A stretch of DNA of 64,000 nt from Alteromonas marina (GTDB taxonomy: Bacteria > Pseudomonadota > Gammaproteobacteria > Enterobacterales > Alteromonadaceae): contig NZ_JWLW01000017.1 in NCBI RefSeq assembly GCF_000808575.1, positions 1 through 64,000 on the forward strand. The letters run 5' to 3'. Below the pieces are notes generated by a model, which was not told where the DNA came from, did not search any database, and worked only from the letters and a program-made list of their open reading frames with translations. Positions 38,254-47,131 of this stretch are shown here, piece by piece. The stretch's first letter is position 1. Every line of letters starts with the position of its first letter. Both the position numbers and the translations under genes were made by a program.

Positions 38254-38985
38254 CTATTGAACAATGTTAAAAGACACATTAACACGCGCCTCTATGCGCT
38301 CTTCGCCAGGTAAAGACATAGACATGTCTTTGGCAAAAGCTTCTGCGCGCATTACTGGAATCGGCATATTGCCACCAGATTCTGAGATTGCAACAACTTC
38401 ACCTACTTCAATCTCTAATTCTTTTGCCAATAACTGTGCACGTTGCTTTGCGTCTTTTACCGCAGAGATAAGTGCTTTTTGATAGGCATCGCCTTCACCA
38501 ACTGAAATAAAGTTGAATTGTTGTATGCGATCAACACCTCGTTTAAGCACGCCATCTAATACTTTGTCATAAGTTTCAAGGTCAGTAGATGTGACGGTGA
38601 TATCTCGTGACAACGTGAAACCTTCTTGCTGACGGCCTTGAGGCGTATTGATATAGCGAGGTTGTAAGCGTACTTGCATACTCTGAATATGCTTTTCGTC
38701 TATACCTTGATTAAGCAAGAACTTAACAATAGAGCGCAGGTCCGAATCAAGCTGAGTGTTCAGTTTACCTACTGTATTACCTTCTTCTTCAACAACGAGT
38801 GTGACTGAATAAGCGTTTGGTGTCACTTCTACCGCTCCTACGCCTTGCACATTTATAACCGCTTCTTGTGCGGCCTGTGCAGAAACCATAGGTGCAGATA
38901 AGGCAATAAATGATGAAGCCAACAGTGCTTTTCTAATTACACCTTTAGCAATTGAATAAGAATTAGTACGCGTGATCATTTTCAT
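38254..38985 (-). CDS. SIMPL (DUF541) domain periplasmic protein
   Basis: 243 residues with an N-terminal signal peptide (ALLASSFIALSAPMVSAQA). The mature part reads INVQGVGAVEVTPNAYSVTLVVEEEG and continues with the DUF541/SIMPL fold, homologous to E. coli YggE, which is linked to oxidative stress resistance. It stands at the head of the msrC-proQ-prc run; a shared transcript is likely given the 12-base gap. Confidence 0.9.
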   Translation of the reverse strand: MKMITRTNSYSIAKGVIRKALLASSFIALSAPMVSAQAAQEAVINVQGVGAVEVTPNAYSVTLVVEEEGNTVGKLNTQLDSDLRSIVKFLLNQGIDEKHIQSMQVRLQPRYINTPQGRQQEGFTLSRDITVTSTDLETYDKVLDGVLKRGVDRIQQFNFISVGEGDAYQKALISAVKDAKQRAQLLAKELEIEVGEVVAISESGGNMPIPVMRAEAFAKDMSMSLPGEERIEARVNVSFNIVQ

Positions 38986-39375
38986 AGTGATTCCTTTTTA
39001 TGGTGCCTTTCAACTACGTTACCGAAAGGATAAATGTTTAAAACTGAATAGTTTATGAATATACGCAACGAGGGAAATCTTAGCACTGAACTGAGACGAG
39101 AAGAGATATAACTTCGCCGAGATGTGCTGTTAATGAGGCAAGACCCAAAAATGGATAACTATTACTAGTCAACTTGATGTAGAACCACTGTACCTGCAGT
39201 AAGACGCTGCGTTTACGAACATTTTAAATCTCGCTGAGTGGGTAATGCCTATGCGGACTGGTATCAAAGCGCGATGTTAAATTGGTTTTATATGCTAAAT
39301 GGTTAAAAGCCAACCGTTCAGCTAAGCATCTCGCTGAACGTGTTGACTGAAAAGATTAAAAAGGCCCTAGGCTTT
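38986..39375. promoter_or_regulatory. Intergenic region upstream of the SIMPL-msrC-proQ-prc genes
   Basis: About 390 bases with no supportable gene. It contains one 8-base inverted repeat, CGTTCAGC and GCTGAACG at 39315-39340 with a 10-base loop, without a T run, and at its right end a weak hairpin at the aminotransferase stop. It must hold the promoter for the SIMPL gene, but I see no defensible -35/-10 pair. Confidence 0.4.
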
Positions 39376-40497
39376 TTACTTAAGCACAGTGCGCAACGCA
39401 GCAAGGCAGTGATCGACATTACGGGGTTTACATGCGTATCCCATAAGACCAATTCGCCATACTTTACCGGCATGATCGCCTAAACCGGCGCCGATTTCTA
39501 AATTGAAATCTTCAAGCAACTGCTTGCGAACGGCAGCATCGTCTACGCCGTCTGGAATTTTAACTACATTTAATTGAGGCAAACGATAAGCACTGTCTAC
39601 CGTTAGCTCTAACCCAAGTTCACTTAGACCCTGCGCAAGTTTTTCATGACCCAATGCATGACGCTGCCACGCATTTTCTAAGCCTTCTTCTTTTAAAATC
39701 AGAAGTGCTTCGTACATAGCGTACATACTGTTGACAGGTGCGGTATGGTGGTAGGCACGTTTGGCGCCCTGCCCCCAATAACCAACAATCAAGTTCATGT
39801 CTAGAAACCAGCTTTGCACTTTTGTTTTTCGGTTTTGAATAACGTTAACTGCTCTTTCACTAAATGAAACAGGAGAAATACCCGGCACGCAACTCAAACA
39901 CTTTTGTGAACCTGAATAAATAGCGTCAATGCCCCAACCGTCAACATCTAACTCGATACCTCCAAGAGAGGTAACTGCATCAACAATGCTAAGACAATCA
40001 TACTTTTTAGCCAGCTCACAAAGCGCTTTGGCTTCATTGCGTACGCCGGTAGATGTTTCAGCATGCACAAAAGCTAGGATCTTAATATCCGGATTTGCTT
40101 TAAGGGTGTCTTCTACCACATTGAGGTCAGTTTGCTCGCCCCATGTATTGTTGACAGTAATAGCCTCACCACCACAACGTTCTACGTTTTCGACCATGCG
40201 ATTGCCAAATACGCCGTTAATACACACGAGTACCTTATCGCCTGGTTCTACAAGATTAACAAAACATGCCTCCATTCCTGCTGAGCCCGGAGCAGAAATA
40301 GGCATAGTAAGTGCGTTCTCAGTTTTAAATGCATACTGTAAAAGCTGTTTGGTTTGGTCCATTAACTCAATGAATAATGGATCGAGATGACCCAGGGTGG
40401 GTCTCGCCATGGCGTTTAGAATTCTGGGGTTAACATCGGATGGTCCTGGACCCATCAGAGTCCGTTCAGGGGGAATAAAAGTAGAAAATGATTGCAT
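39376..40497 (-). CDS. Alanine-glyoxylate-type aminotransferase (class V, PLP)
   Basis: 373-residue PLP enzyme of the class V aminotransferases, most like alanine-glyoxylate/serine-glyoxylate transaminases: LMGPGPSDVNPRILNAM near 14-30, LGHLDPLF at 35-42, HAETSTGVRN at 145-154, VDAVTSLGG at 172-180 with the PLP Asp173, and the Schiff-base Lys199 in YSGSQKCLS. It would convert glyoxylate with alanine or serine to glycine. It stands alone between two intergenic regions. The amino donor cannot be fixed from sequence. Confidence 0.9.
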   Translation of the reverse strand: MQSFSTFIPPERTLMGPGPSDVNPRILNAMARPTLGHLDPLFIELMDQTKQLLQYAFKTENALTMPISAPGSAGMEACFVNLVEPGDKVLVCINGVFGNRMVENVERCGGEAITVNNTWGEQTDLNVVEDTLKANPDIKILAFVHAETSTGVRNEAKALCELAKKYDCLSIVDAVTSLGGIELDVDGWGIDAIYSGSQKCLSCVPGISPVSFSERAVNVIQNRKTKVQSWFLDMNLIVGYWGQGAKRAYHHTAPVNSMYAMYEALLILKEEGLENAWQRHALGHEKLAQGLSELGLELTVDSAYRLPQLNVVKIPDGVDDAAVRKQLLEDFNLEIGAGLGDHAGKVWRIGLMGYACKPRNVDHCLAALRTVLK

Positions 40498-40836
40498 AAT
40501 CCATCCTCGTATTAATGTAAGAGCCTGTTTTTAGAGTCAGTATCACGCATATTTAGCATGAACGTTGACGTCATACTACAAGGATAATGGCATGGTACAA
40601 CCGTCTGTTTTCAACATAACTTACATGAATGAAAGTATGTCAATTTATTTAACAAGGGTATACATTAACAACGCTTCATCACGTGGATAAAATGTGTGCA
40701 AGATGTGAATATAAAATGTATACCTTTTTTGCTCGAAAAGCATCACATCCGACCAGTCTTTAGTCCATTGATTACTAACGTATAAGTTCTACAATTTAAT
40801 TGACGTTGAGATTGTAAGATAAAATTCACACAAAAA
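40498..40836. other. Intergenic region, no feature seen
   Basis: About 340 AT-rich bases between the aminotransferase start and the small RNA candidate. The minus-strand promoter of the aminotransferase must lie in the left part. No open frame on either strand looks coding, and no strong palindrome is visible. Confidence 0.4.
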
Positions 40837-40869
40837 TTGTTTATAATTTAAACAAATATATTCTATACT
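40837..40869 (+). promoter_or_regulatory. Candidate promoter and operator of the small RNA
   Basis: TATACT at 40864-40869 is a good -10 hexamer on the plus strand. Directly before it lies a perfect palindrome, TTGTTTA - TAATT - TAAACAA (40837-40855), that covers the place of a -35. No good -35 is found at 16-18 bases, which would suit an activator-dependent promoter with the palindrome as its binding site. This is inference from position. Confidence 0.45.
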
Positions 40870-40875
40870 CATTGT

Positions 40876-40978
40876 CCGTTTAAAAGATTTTATTTAAACT
40901 CTCCTGTGTAAAAGTTAGCGCACGGCTCAGCAATGAGCCATTCCCCTAGGCCCGGAACGTTTGTTCTGGGCATTTTTT
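40876..40978 (+). ncRNA. Candidate small regulatory RNA
   Basis: A run of structured elements ends in an intrinsic terminator although no plus-strand gene precedes it. Hairpin 1: GTTTAAA/TTTAAAC (40878-40899). Then an unpaired stretch with CTCCT at 40901-40905 able to pair with ribosome sites. Hairpin 2: GGCTCA - GCAA - TGAGCC (40924-40939), a GNRA tetraloop. Hairpin 3: GCCCGGAAC - GTTT - GTTCTGGGC (40950-40971), followed by six T. The minus strand has no T run after the last stem, so the signal belongs to a plus-strand transcript of about 100 nt. No small open frame is present. I do not recognise it as a known RNA family. Confidence 0.6.
40950..40978 (+). terminator. Orphan plus-strand terminator
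   Basis: A 9-base stem with one G-T pair, a GTTT loop and a T6 run. It is on the plus strand although both flanking genes are on the minus strand. Confidence 0.8.
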
Positions 40979-41018
40979 ATGGGGATTCAAAATGTTGCGG
41001 CCAGCCTAGTCTCAAATT

Positions 41019-41543
41019 TCATCTATCAACTGGCTGTAATGATGACTTATATGTTTTGGCGTTATCCACGTAATGTTCAGCGGACGCTTTTAGTTTGGGT
41101 TCGATCTTCTCATCAAACGTTCTAATGACTTTACCAGGCGCTCCAACTACTAAACTGTAATCTGGAATTTCCATGTTTTCCGTTATCAAAGCGTTAGCGC
41201 CAATGATGCAGTACTTTCCAATTTTTGCACCGTTTAATACGACAGCGTTAATGCCTATCAAGGAATAGTCACCAATCTCGCAGCCGTGAAGCATGACTTT
41301 ATGTCCTACTGTTACCCCTTCACCTAGCACTAAGGGAATACCTGCATCGGTGTGTAATACGCTGCCATCTTGAATATTCGTATTTTCACCAACGGTTATC
41401 TTGTCCATATCGCCGCGTATAACCGCATTGAACCAAACGCTTGAACCCACTTTGAGTTCAACATTACCAATAACATGTGCGCCTGGCGCTATAAACGTAC
41501 TTTCATCAACCAGCGGTGATGTAGAACCTAATTTGTAACGCAT
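41019..41543 (-). CDS. Gamma-carbonic anhydrase family protein (YrdA-like)
   Basis: 174-residue left-handed beta-helix protein of hexapeptide repeats, with the family motifs [39 protein letters not shown] and [21 protein letters not shown]. The metal-binding histidines correspond to His in [15 protein letters not shown]. It may hydrate CO2 or bind another metal-dependent substrate; many family members lack measured activity. It follows tesB by 10 bases. Confidence 0.92.
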   Translation of the reverse strand: MRYKLGSTSPLVDESTFIAPGAHVIGNVELKVGSSVWFNAVIRGDMDKITVGENTNIQDGSVLHTDAGIPLVLGEGVTVGHKVMLHGCEIGDYSLIGINAVVLNGAKIGKYCIIGANALITENMEIPDYSLVVGAPGKVIRTFDEKIEPKLKASAEHYVDNAKTYKSSLQPVDR

Positions 41544-41553
41544 TACCCTCTCC

Positions 41554-42414
41554 CTATTCGTCTACTTTTCTCATTAATCCTTCTTGCATGGTTGACGCGA
41601 CAAGTTCACCATTTTGGTTAAATATTTGTCCGCGTACCAAACCTCTAGAGCCTCCGCTAAAAGGACTTTCCATTGCATACAATAACCATTCGTTCATATT
41701 GATTGGGCGGTGGAACCACATAGCATGGTCTATCGTTGCGATTCGAAGTGATTTATCGGTTACCGCAACTCCGTGTGGTTGAAGCGACGTGCTGAGAAAA
41801 TGATAATCTGACGCGTAAGCAAGCGCAGCTTGATGAACAGTCAGTGATGCATTCATTGTGTCTCTTGCTTTTAACCAGATATAACGCGTAGGTTCGCGTT
41901 TCGCTGAATGGTAAGAGTTAGCTGCATCTACAGTGCGGATGTCTACAGGCTTATGATAGCTCAACGCTTCTTGCATAGGCCGCGCAATTTTATTGAAGTT
42001 GGCTTCATAAAATTCAATGTCAGACTGCACATCTTCAGGCGCAGGCACTTCTGGCATTGTTGGGTTTTGATGCTCCATGCCATCTTGAGGAACTTGAAAA
42101 GACGCTGTCATGTAGAAAATATTTCTACCATCCTGAATGGCTTTAACCCGTCTAGCAGAGAAACTTCTGCCATCTCGCACTACTTCAACATCGTAAACTA
42201 CAGGTTTTTTAGCATCGCCTGGTAATAAAAAATAAGTGTGGAATGAGTGTGCGACTCTACCAGCCTCCACTGTTTCGTATGCAGCTGCTAACGCTTGCCC
42301 CAAAACTTGTCCACCAAACAAGGCGCGGAAGCCTAAATCCCAGCTTTGACCTCGATAGATGCCAGCTTCCACTGTTTCGAGTTCAAAAAGTGACGTTAGT
42401 TTAATCTCAGACAT
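41554..42414 (-). CDS. tesB: Acyl-CoA thioesterase II
   Basis: 286 residues from the ATG at 42412-42414 ([13 protein letters not shown]). It has two HotDog domains: [24 protein letters not shown] and [13 protein letters not shown] in the first, and [23 protein letters not shown] and [21 protein letters not shown] in the second, where the catalytic Asp/Thr/Gln of TesB lie. It hydrolyses medium- to long-chain acyl-CoA. The first 8 bases overlap the end of the kinase-like gene, so coupled translation is expected; a start further upstream would lie deeper inside that gene and is unlikely. Confidence 0.95.
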   Translation of the reverse strand: MSEIKLTSLFELETVEAGIYRGQSWDLGFRALFGGQVLGQALAAAYETVEAGRVAHSFHTYFLLPGDAKKPVVYDVEVVRDGRSFSARRVKAIQDGRNIFYMTASFQVPQDGMEHQNPTMPEVPAPEDVQSDIEFYEANFNKIARPMQEALSYHKPVDIRTVDAANSYHSAKREPTRYIWLKARDTMNASLTVHQAALAYASDYHFLSTSLQPHGVAVTDKSLRIATIDHAMWFHRPINMNEWLLYAMESPFSGGSRGLVRGQIFNQNGELVASTMQEGLMRKVDE

Positions 42415-44287
42415 GTTGTACTTTCTCTTCAATTACTGCTTTTGGGTTTCGCGGGTAATACTTCTCAGGCAATTTTGCTTTATGCTCAAAAAAGCGCGTA
42501 TCTTTATAGGGTAACTTCATAAACCCTGAAATGCCTAGCCCTTTTATTTTTGGAATTTGCTGAACGAGCTGCGCTAATAATGCGTGGAAGCGCTCTTCTT
42601 GGCTGTGATCAAGCAAGGTGTAATAGTTGTGAATTTTCAAATGCCGCGGTAATGCTTCAAATATAATACAACCAGTGTGATGTATTGTATTAAGTTGAAC
42701 GATGGTATCGATAATCTCCTGAGGCAGCTTTAATAATTCGTCTGGATCATCGCCATCTTCGAAATATGAGTGAGTGCGGCTTTCATCCTTTTGTGCAGAA
42801 ACCCGCGATAGTTCGTAGGGAATAAACATGGTGCCTGCTGGTTTAAAGTCTTCATCTTCACTTTCGCGTTCAATGTGCAACGTGTTTTTGGCGTTGAACA
42901 TACAACATTTGAACACCGCGGGCTTATGAATAGCCCTTGCTAAATTGATGACATTATTCACTGCTAAATCAAACGCAGTTTTCATTGATTCATCATACAA
43001 GTTCAAGCTTGAATCGACATATATACCTTCTGGCTCCCAGCGCACAGCCATACCGCCTACTACAGGGTAACGGCCTAGTCTGCTTATTGCAGAAACAAAT
43101 GCTTTTTCGGTATCCCCCATGCCCTGTAGATAGTTTTTGTAGTAGCGGTCAAATTGCGCATCGTCTATATAACGAAGTTCCTCTACGTCTTTTTCATCTA
43201 ATGAGTCAGACAGTCTAGCCTGTTGGCGTAGGTAAGATTTTCGAGAGCTGTAAACAACGGTTTCAATATCAGCACGGTTGTGAGTGTGGGCCAGCCATGT
43301 AGGGATTAACGGTGTATATTGTGTTGGCTTGTCTTGCGTGAAAACCATATTCTTCAAAACGTGTAGATGATTAAACAGGTAATCTCCGCCCTGTCTTCTC
43401 TTTTCAGGATCTTCACTGAGCATGTGTTCAAGGATATTAGCAAGCATTTTGGGAAGGCCAAGGGATGAAGGTGTAATAACCTTGCTTCCATAACGACACG
43501 ATTGCCCTGATGCCAGTGCATATAATGTACTGGCCAAGCCTTGTTCATCGAAGCGGGGGCTGGAGAGTGCGCCATTAAGCTGCTCCTCGCCAATAAAATA
43601 AACATCGCCAAGTCGAGCGTTGGTTTGATGCAGTTCACCCGACATTAAATCCATTACATTGTTACCCACATACTGCCCAGTGATGTCAGTCTGTGCGAAG
43701 ACTGAAGAGCCCCAATCGATCAATCCAACCGATTCATTTTCGGCATCCCAAACCAAATTCGAGGGTTTTATGTCTCCGTGCACAATGGGTTTAATTTCTC
43801 CATTTTCACTGTATTGACGAAAACTGGATAAAAGTTCACCGACCTGAACTGCGATTTTGACGATAATACGGGGCGAAAGTGGGCCTGTTTTCAAGCTGAC
43901 TTTTTCTAGGTCTTCGCCAGGTGCGCGACCCATAACTAAGATGGATTGTTTTCGTATTTGTTGATATTCAATAAACCGCGGCACAAACTCGTGATTAACG
44001 TGAGAAAGCATAAAAGCTTCCTCTTCTAGTCTATCTTGCACATGCTGCGGCAACGTAATTCGTGAAAACTTAAATACCCGTGATTCGCCGCTTGGCGCGT
44101 TCCCTGCAAACGCAAACCCAAAGGCTCCTTTCCCTAAAAGCTCGATGTCACTGTACCCCAACCCTTCTAACTGTGAGATACAAAGGTTTACCCAGTCTTT
44201 TAACTTTTTCGCATCCGCATGTGATAGCAGATATATCGACTGCTCATCGGGTATATAGAAATGTTTTAGGCCTTTGAGTTGCGACAT
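42407..44287 (-). CDS. Serine/threonine kinase-like protein with unknown C-terminal half
   Basis: 626 residues without membrane segment. The first about 310 residues form a protein kinase-like domain: glycine loop GKGAFGFAF at 52-60, the ATP-anchoring Lys73 in VFKFS, catalytic loop HGDIKPSN at 170-177 with Asp172, Lys174 and Asn177, and DWG at 191-193 in place of DFG. All the catalytic residues are there, so it may be an active kinase. Residues from about 330 to 626 match nothing I know; they hold a GGMAVRWEPEGIYVDSS segment and a C-terminal [15 protein letters not shown]. It overlaps tesB by 8 bases. Its target is unknown. Confidence 0.8.
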   Translation of the reverse strand: MSQLKGLKHFYIPDEQSIYLLSHADAKKLKDWVNLCISQLEGLGYSDIELLGKGAFGFAFAGNAPSGESRVFKFSRITLPQHVQDRLEEEAFMLSHVNHEFVPRFIEYQQIRKQSILVMGRAPGEDLEKVSLKTGPLSPRIIVKIAVQVGELLSSFRQYSENGEIKPIVHGDIKPSNLVWDAENESVGLIDWGSSVFAQTDITGQYVGNNVMDLMSGELHQTNARLGDVYFIGEEQLNGALSSPRFDEQGLASTLYALASGQSCRYGSKVITPSSLGLPKMLANILEHMLSEDPEKRRQGGDYLFNHLHVLKNMVFTQDKPTQYTPLIPTWLAHTHNRADIETVVYSSRKSYLRQQARLSDSLDEKDVEELRYIDDAQFDRYYKNYLQGMGDTEKAFVSAISRLGRYPVVGGMAVRWEPEGIYVDSSLNLYDESMKTAFDLAVNNVINLARAIHKPAVFKCCMFNAKNTLHIERESEDEDFKPAGTMFIPYELSRVSAQKDESRTHSYFEDGDDPDELLKLPQEIIDTIVQLNTIHHTGCIIFEALPRHLKIHNYYTLLDHSQEERFHALLAQLVQQIPKIKGLGISGFMKLPYKDTRFFEHKAKLPEKYYPRNPKAVIEEKVQHV

Positions 44288-44375
44288 GTTTTTTACTTCA
44301 CGCTTTTAGTGACTTATTTGAAACGGATTAATCAGCAACAATACGCTTACCATTGTTAGACTTTACAGTCATTGG

Positions 44376-45254
44376 TTAATTATCTTCGTTTATCCAGCTA
44401 ACTTGCGATGTAGCGTGATAACCTGCTTCATTTTCACCTAGCATACCAACAACGCTTTCTAACGCACTTTTTAAATTAGTATCTAGCTGCCAAGGCGGGT
44501 TTAAAACGAATACGCCAGAACCATACATTCCAGAATCTGGGGTATTTTCTGCCACCTGTATTTCTGCTTTAAAACAAGGTTTACCCATTGCTGAAAGCTT
44601 TTCACACATAGCTTCACTCGCACCACTTTTGGCGCCAGCCCTCTCTGACAATAGTGGATACCACACTACGATTTGTGCCTGCTGCCAGCGTTTAAATACC
44701 TGTTCCACACCCTTAACAAGGTCGCTATATTCATTCACGCGCTCATAAGGCGGGTCGATTAAAATAGCACCGCGATTGGGTTTAGGTGGCGTGAGTGCGC
44801 GAAGCCCTTCATATCCGTCTCGTTTATGTACGTGGCTATTAAGGGTACGTAAACGGGATACGTTTTTGTCTAGTTTATCGAATTCCGCAGGGTGAAGTTC
44901 CATAAGGTGTAAGTTATCACCGTCCCTTTTTGCCTTTGCGCTTATTGCCGGTGAGCCCGGATATTGCCGCTGCGCTAAAAAAGGTTCACACAACGATAAA
45001 TAGTCGGCCAACAAGCCTGGCAAGTCCTGAGCGCCTTTGTCATCTGAAAGTAAACGGGAAATACCTGTCTCGTACTCTTTATTTTTTGACGACATGGCAT
45101 CGGTTAGATCGTACGCGCCCGCGCCTGCGTGGGTGTCGAAAAGCGTAAAAGGTTTATCTTTTTTCTTTAATGCGTTTATTACGCCAATCCAACAAAGATG
45201 TTTAATGACATCAGCATGGTTTCCCGCATGAAAGGCGTGTTGATAACTAAGCAC
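44376..45254 (-). CDS. rlmJ: 23S rRNA (adenine2030-N6)-methyltransferase RlmJ
   Basis: 292 residues beginning MLSYQHAFHAGNHADVIKH, the RlmJ hallmark, with FTLFDTHAGAGAYDL (SAM site) and ILIDPPYE, the catalytic DPPY-type motif, near 140. RlmJ methylates A2030 in 23S rRNA. It is slightly longer than the E. coli protein (280). Single-gene unit between the kinase-like gene and the bkd terminator. Confidence 0.95.
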   Translation of the reverse strand: MLSYQHAFHAGNHADVIKHLCWIGVINALKKKDKPFTLFDTHAGAGAYDLTDAMSSKNKEYETGISRLLSDDKGAQDLPGLLADYLSLCEPFLAQRQYPGSPAISAKAKRDGDNLHLMELHPAEFDKLDKNVSRLRTLNSHVHKRDGYEGLRALTPPKPNRGAILIDPPYERVNEYSDLVKGVEQVFKRWQQAQIVVWYPLLSERAGAKSGASEAMCEKLSAMGKPCFKAEIQVAENTPDSGMYGSGVFVLNPPWQLDTNLKSALESVVGMLGENEAGYHATSQVSWINEDN

Positions 45255-45333
45255 AAAACCTCAGTAAAATTTTTGTTTGTTTATAGTGCTCTATAATAAC
45301 GCCATCGCGCTTTAAGGTATACAAAACAAAAAA

Positions 45334-45356
45334 GGCCAACATTTTAATATTGGCCA
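45334..45356 (-). terminator. Rho-independent terminator of the bkd operon
   Basis: The minus strand reads GGCCAA - loop - TTGGCC with TTTTTTTG after it, about 60 bases past the bkdB stop. Confidence 0.82.
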
Positions 45357-45414
45357 TTTTCATATTTTGCTTACGCCAATCAGGTTACATTAATCCTGAT
45401 TGAACAACGGTAGT

Positions 45415-47115
45415 TTACTTAAGATGCATTAACATTTTCTCTGGCTGTGTCAGGTAACTCATCCATAGATTGTTGAATCGCACCATAGTCGCGCCATCGA
45501 TAATGCGGTGGTCACCAGACCAGTTAACCGCCATGATATTTTGCGCACTAACGTTTCCTTCATCATCAAAACGCGGAAGTTTCTGCGTTTTACCAAGTGC
45601 AACAATAGCGGCTTCTGGCTTATTGATTACGGGCGTTGCGGTAATACCGCCTATTGCACCAATATTAGAGATGCTAATCGTACCGCCTCTAAGGTGCTCG
45701 CCAGCCACGCGCCCTGCTCTGGCTTGCTCAATAATATCCTGCATTTGAACAGCAATATCTAAAAGCGAGAGGTCTTGTACGCGCTTAATATTGGGTACAA
45801 GCAAACCAATTTTAGAGTCAACTGCAAAACCAACATTATGGTCTGCGAAGTAGCTTATCTCAGTGGCGTCCTCGTTAAGCTGACTGTTAATGACAGGGAA
45901 CTCATTAAGTGCCAATGACATTGCTTTAACGAAAAACGGCATAAAGCTGAGTTTTACGTTTTTCGCTTCAAATTCAGGTTTAAGCAGCTTGCGTAGCGAC
46001 ATTAGGTTGTCCATTACCAACTCGTCACTAACTGTGAAGTGCGGGATAGTATAGACCGAAGCCGACATTTGCTTCGCCATCGCTGCCTGAATACCGCGTA
46101 CTTTTTCTGTTCTAACGCTGCCTTTAAGCGCAGTGCTTGTGCTATTCGAATCGCCTTTTTCTGCGGTAGGTGAACTTGGGGCAGAAGATGACGTATTTTG
46201 AGACGACGTATCAACATTCGAATGTTGTAGATTCAATACGTCAGACTTTAGGATCCGCCCTTTTTTGCCCGAGCCCTTCACCGAAGAAAGGTCGATATTC
46301 TTTTCTCTTGCAACACGTCTTACCGCGGGACTAGCCAACACCTTACCTTCTATAGCGATAGGTGGCTCGTATTCGCCATCGCTGAATTTTGAAGGAGCAA
46401 CTTGCGCTGATTGCTGACTTGAACCGTTTGTTTGCACAGTCACCGAGCTTTGAGATGCAACGCTTGAAGCACTGTTGTTTGCCGATAGTGATTCGTCATC
46501 AGTACCGCTAGTCGTTGTGGCTTCGCCGGCAACTTCTAGCGCAAACAATGCACTATGCACTTTCGCTATATCGCCTTGCGCGTAATAAAGGCGATGCACG
46601 GTACCTGCGTTTTTAGCGGGGATCTCTACCACTGCCTTGTCGGTCATCACTTCTACAACGGCTTGATCTTCTTCAATTTCATCGCCTTCGGCCACGTTCC
46701 ACTTCACAATTTCGCACTCGACAATACCTTCACCAATATCTGGCAGAATAAAGTCTTCGATGTGCTTTCCGTTTGAAGCGCTTGAAGAAGCACTGTCATT
46801 CGCTGTCGCTGTTTCAGACGCATTTTCTTTTACTTCCGCTTGCGCGTCTTCTTGAGTATCTGAGTTAGTGCCTGCATCATCTGGCGTCATAGAGAACAAC
46901 GGCGCATGCACTTTAGCAATATCGCCTACCGCGTAATGCAGTTTATTAACCACACCCGCATGCATTGCAGGAATTTGCACGGTAGCCTTGTCGGTCATTA
47001 CTTCCGCGACAGGTTGGTCTTCCTCTATATGCTCACCTTCAGAAACTAACCATTCCAGAAGTTCACATTCAACTATACCTTCACCAATGTCCGGTAAGAT
47101 AAATTCAATTGTCAT
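45415..47115 (-). CDS. bkdB: Dihydrolipoamide acyltransferase E2 of a branched-chain 2-oxoacid dehydrogenase
   Basis: 566 residues. Two lipoyl domains carry Lys43 (EVMTDKATV) and Lys160 (EVMTDKAVV), joined by Ser/Thr/Ala-rich linkers; a peripheral subunit-binding domain follows (SPAVRRVAREKNIDLSS, near 265), then the catalytic acyltransferase domain with DHRIIDGATM near 540, containing the active-site His and Asp. Two lipoyl domains is more than the one seen in many BkdB. It is third in bkdA1-bkdA2-bkdB, 16 bases after bkdA2. No E3 gene lies nearby, so lipoamide dehydrogenase must come from elsewhere. Confidence 0.94.
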   Translation of the reverse strand: MTIEFILPDIGEGIVECELLEWLVSEGEHIEEDQPVAEVMTDKATVQIPAMHAGVVNKLHYAVGDIAKVHAPLFSMTPDDAGTNSDTQEDAQAEVKENASETATANDSASSSASNGKHIEDFILPDIGEGIVECEIVKWNVAEGDEIEEDQAVVEVMTDKAVVEIPAKNAGTVHRLYYAQGDIAKVHSALFALEVAGEATTTSGTDDESLSANNSASSVASQSSVTVQTNGSSQQSAQVAPSKFSDGEYEPPIAIEGKVLASPAVRRVAREKNIDLSSVKGSGKKGRILKSDVLNLQHSNVDTSSQNTSSSAPSSPTAEKGDSNSTSTALKGSVRTEKVRGIQAAMAKQMSASVYTIPHFTVSDELVMDNLMSLRKLLKPEFEAKNVKLSFMPFFVKAMSLALNEFPVINSQLNEDATEISYFADHNVGFAVDSKIGLLVPNIKRVQDLSLLDIAVQMQDIIEQARAGRVAGEHLRGGTISISNIGAIGGITATPVINKPEAAIVALGKTQKLPRFDDEGNVSAQNIMAVNWSGDHRIIDGATMVRFNNLWMSYLTQPEKMLMHLK

Positions 47116-47131
47116 TTCATCGTCCCCCGGC

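Noticed and set aside
39929..40390. 153-codon plus-strand open frame opposite the aminotransferase gene
   Set aside because: Antisense shadow; the PLP enzyme motifs are complete on the minus strand.
45415..47115. Possible recent duplication or frameshift in bkdB because of the doubled lipoyl domain
   Set aside because: The reading frame is intact and the linkers are typical Ser/Ala/Thr-rich; two-lipoyl E2 proteins are known.
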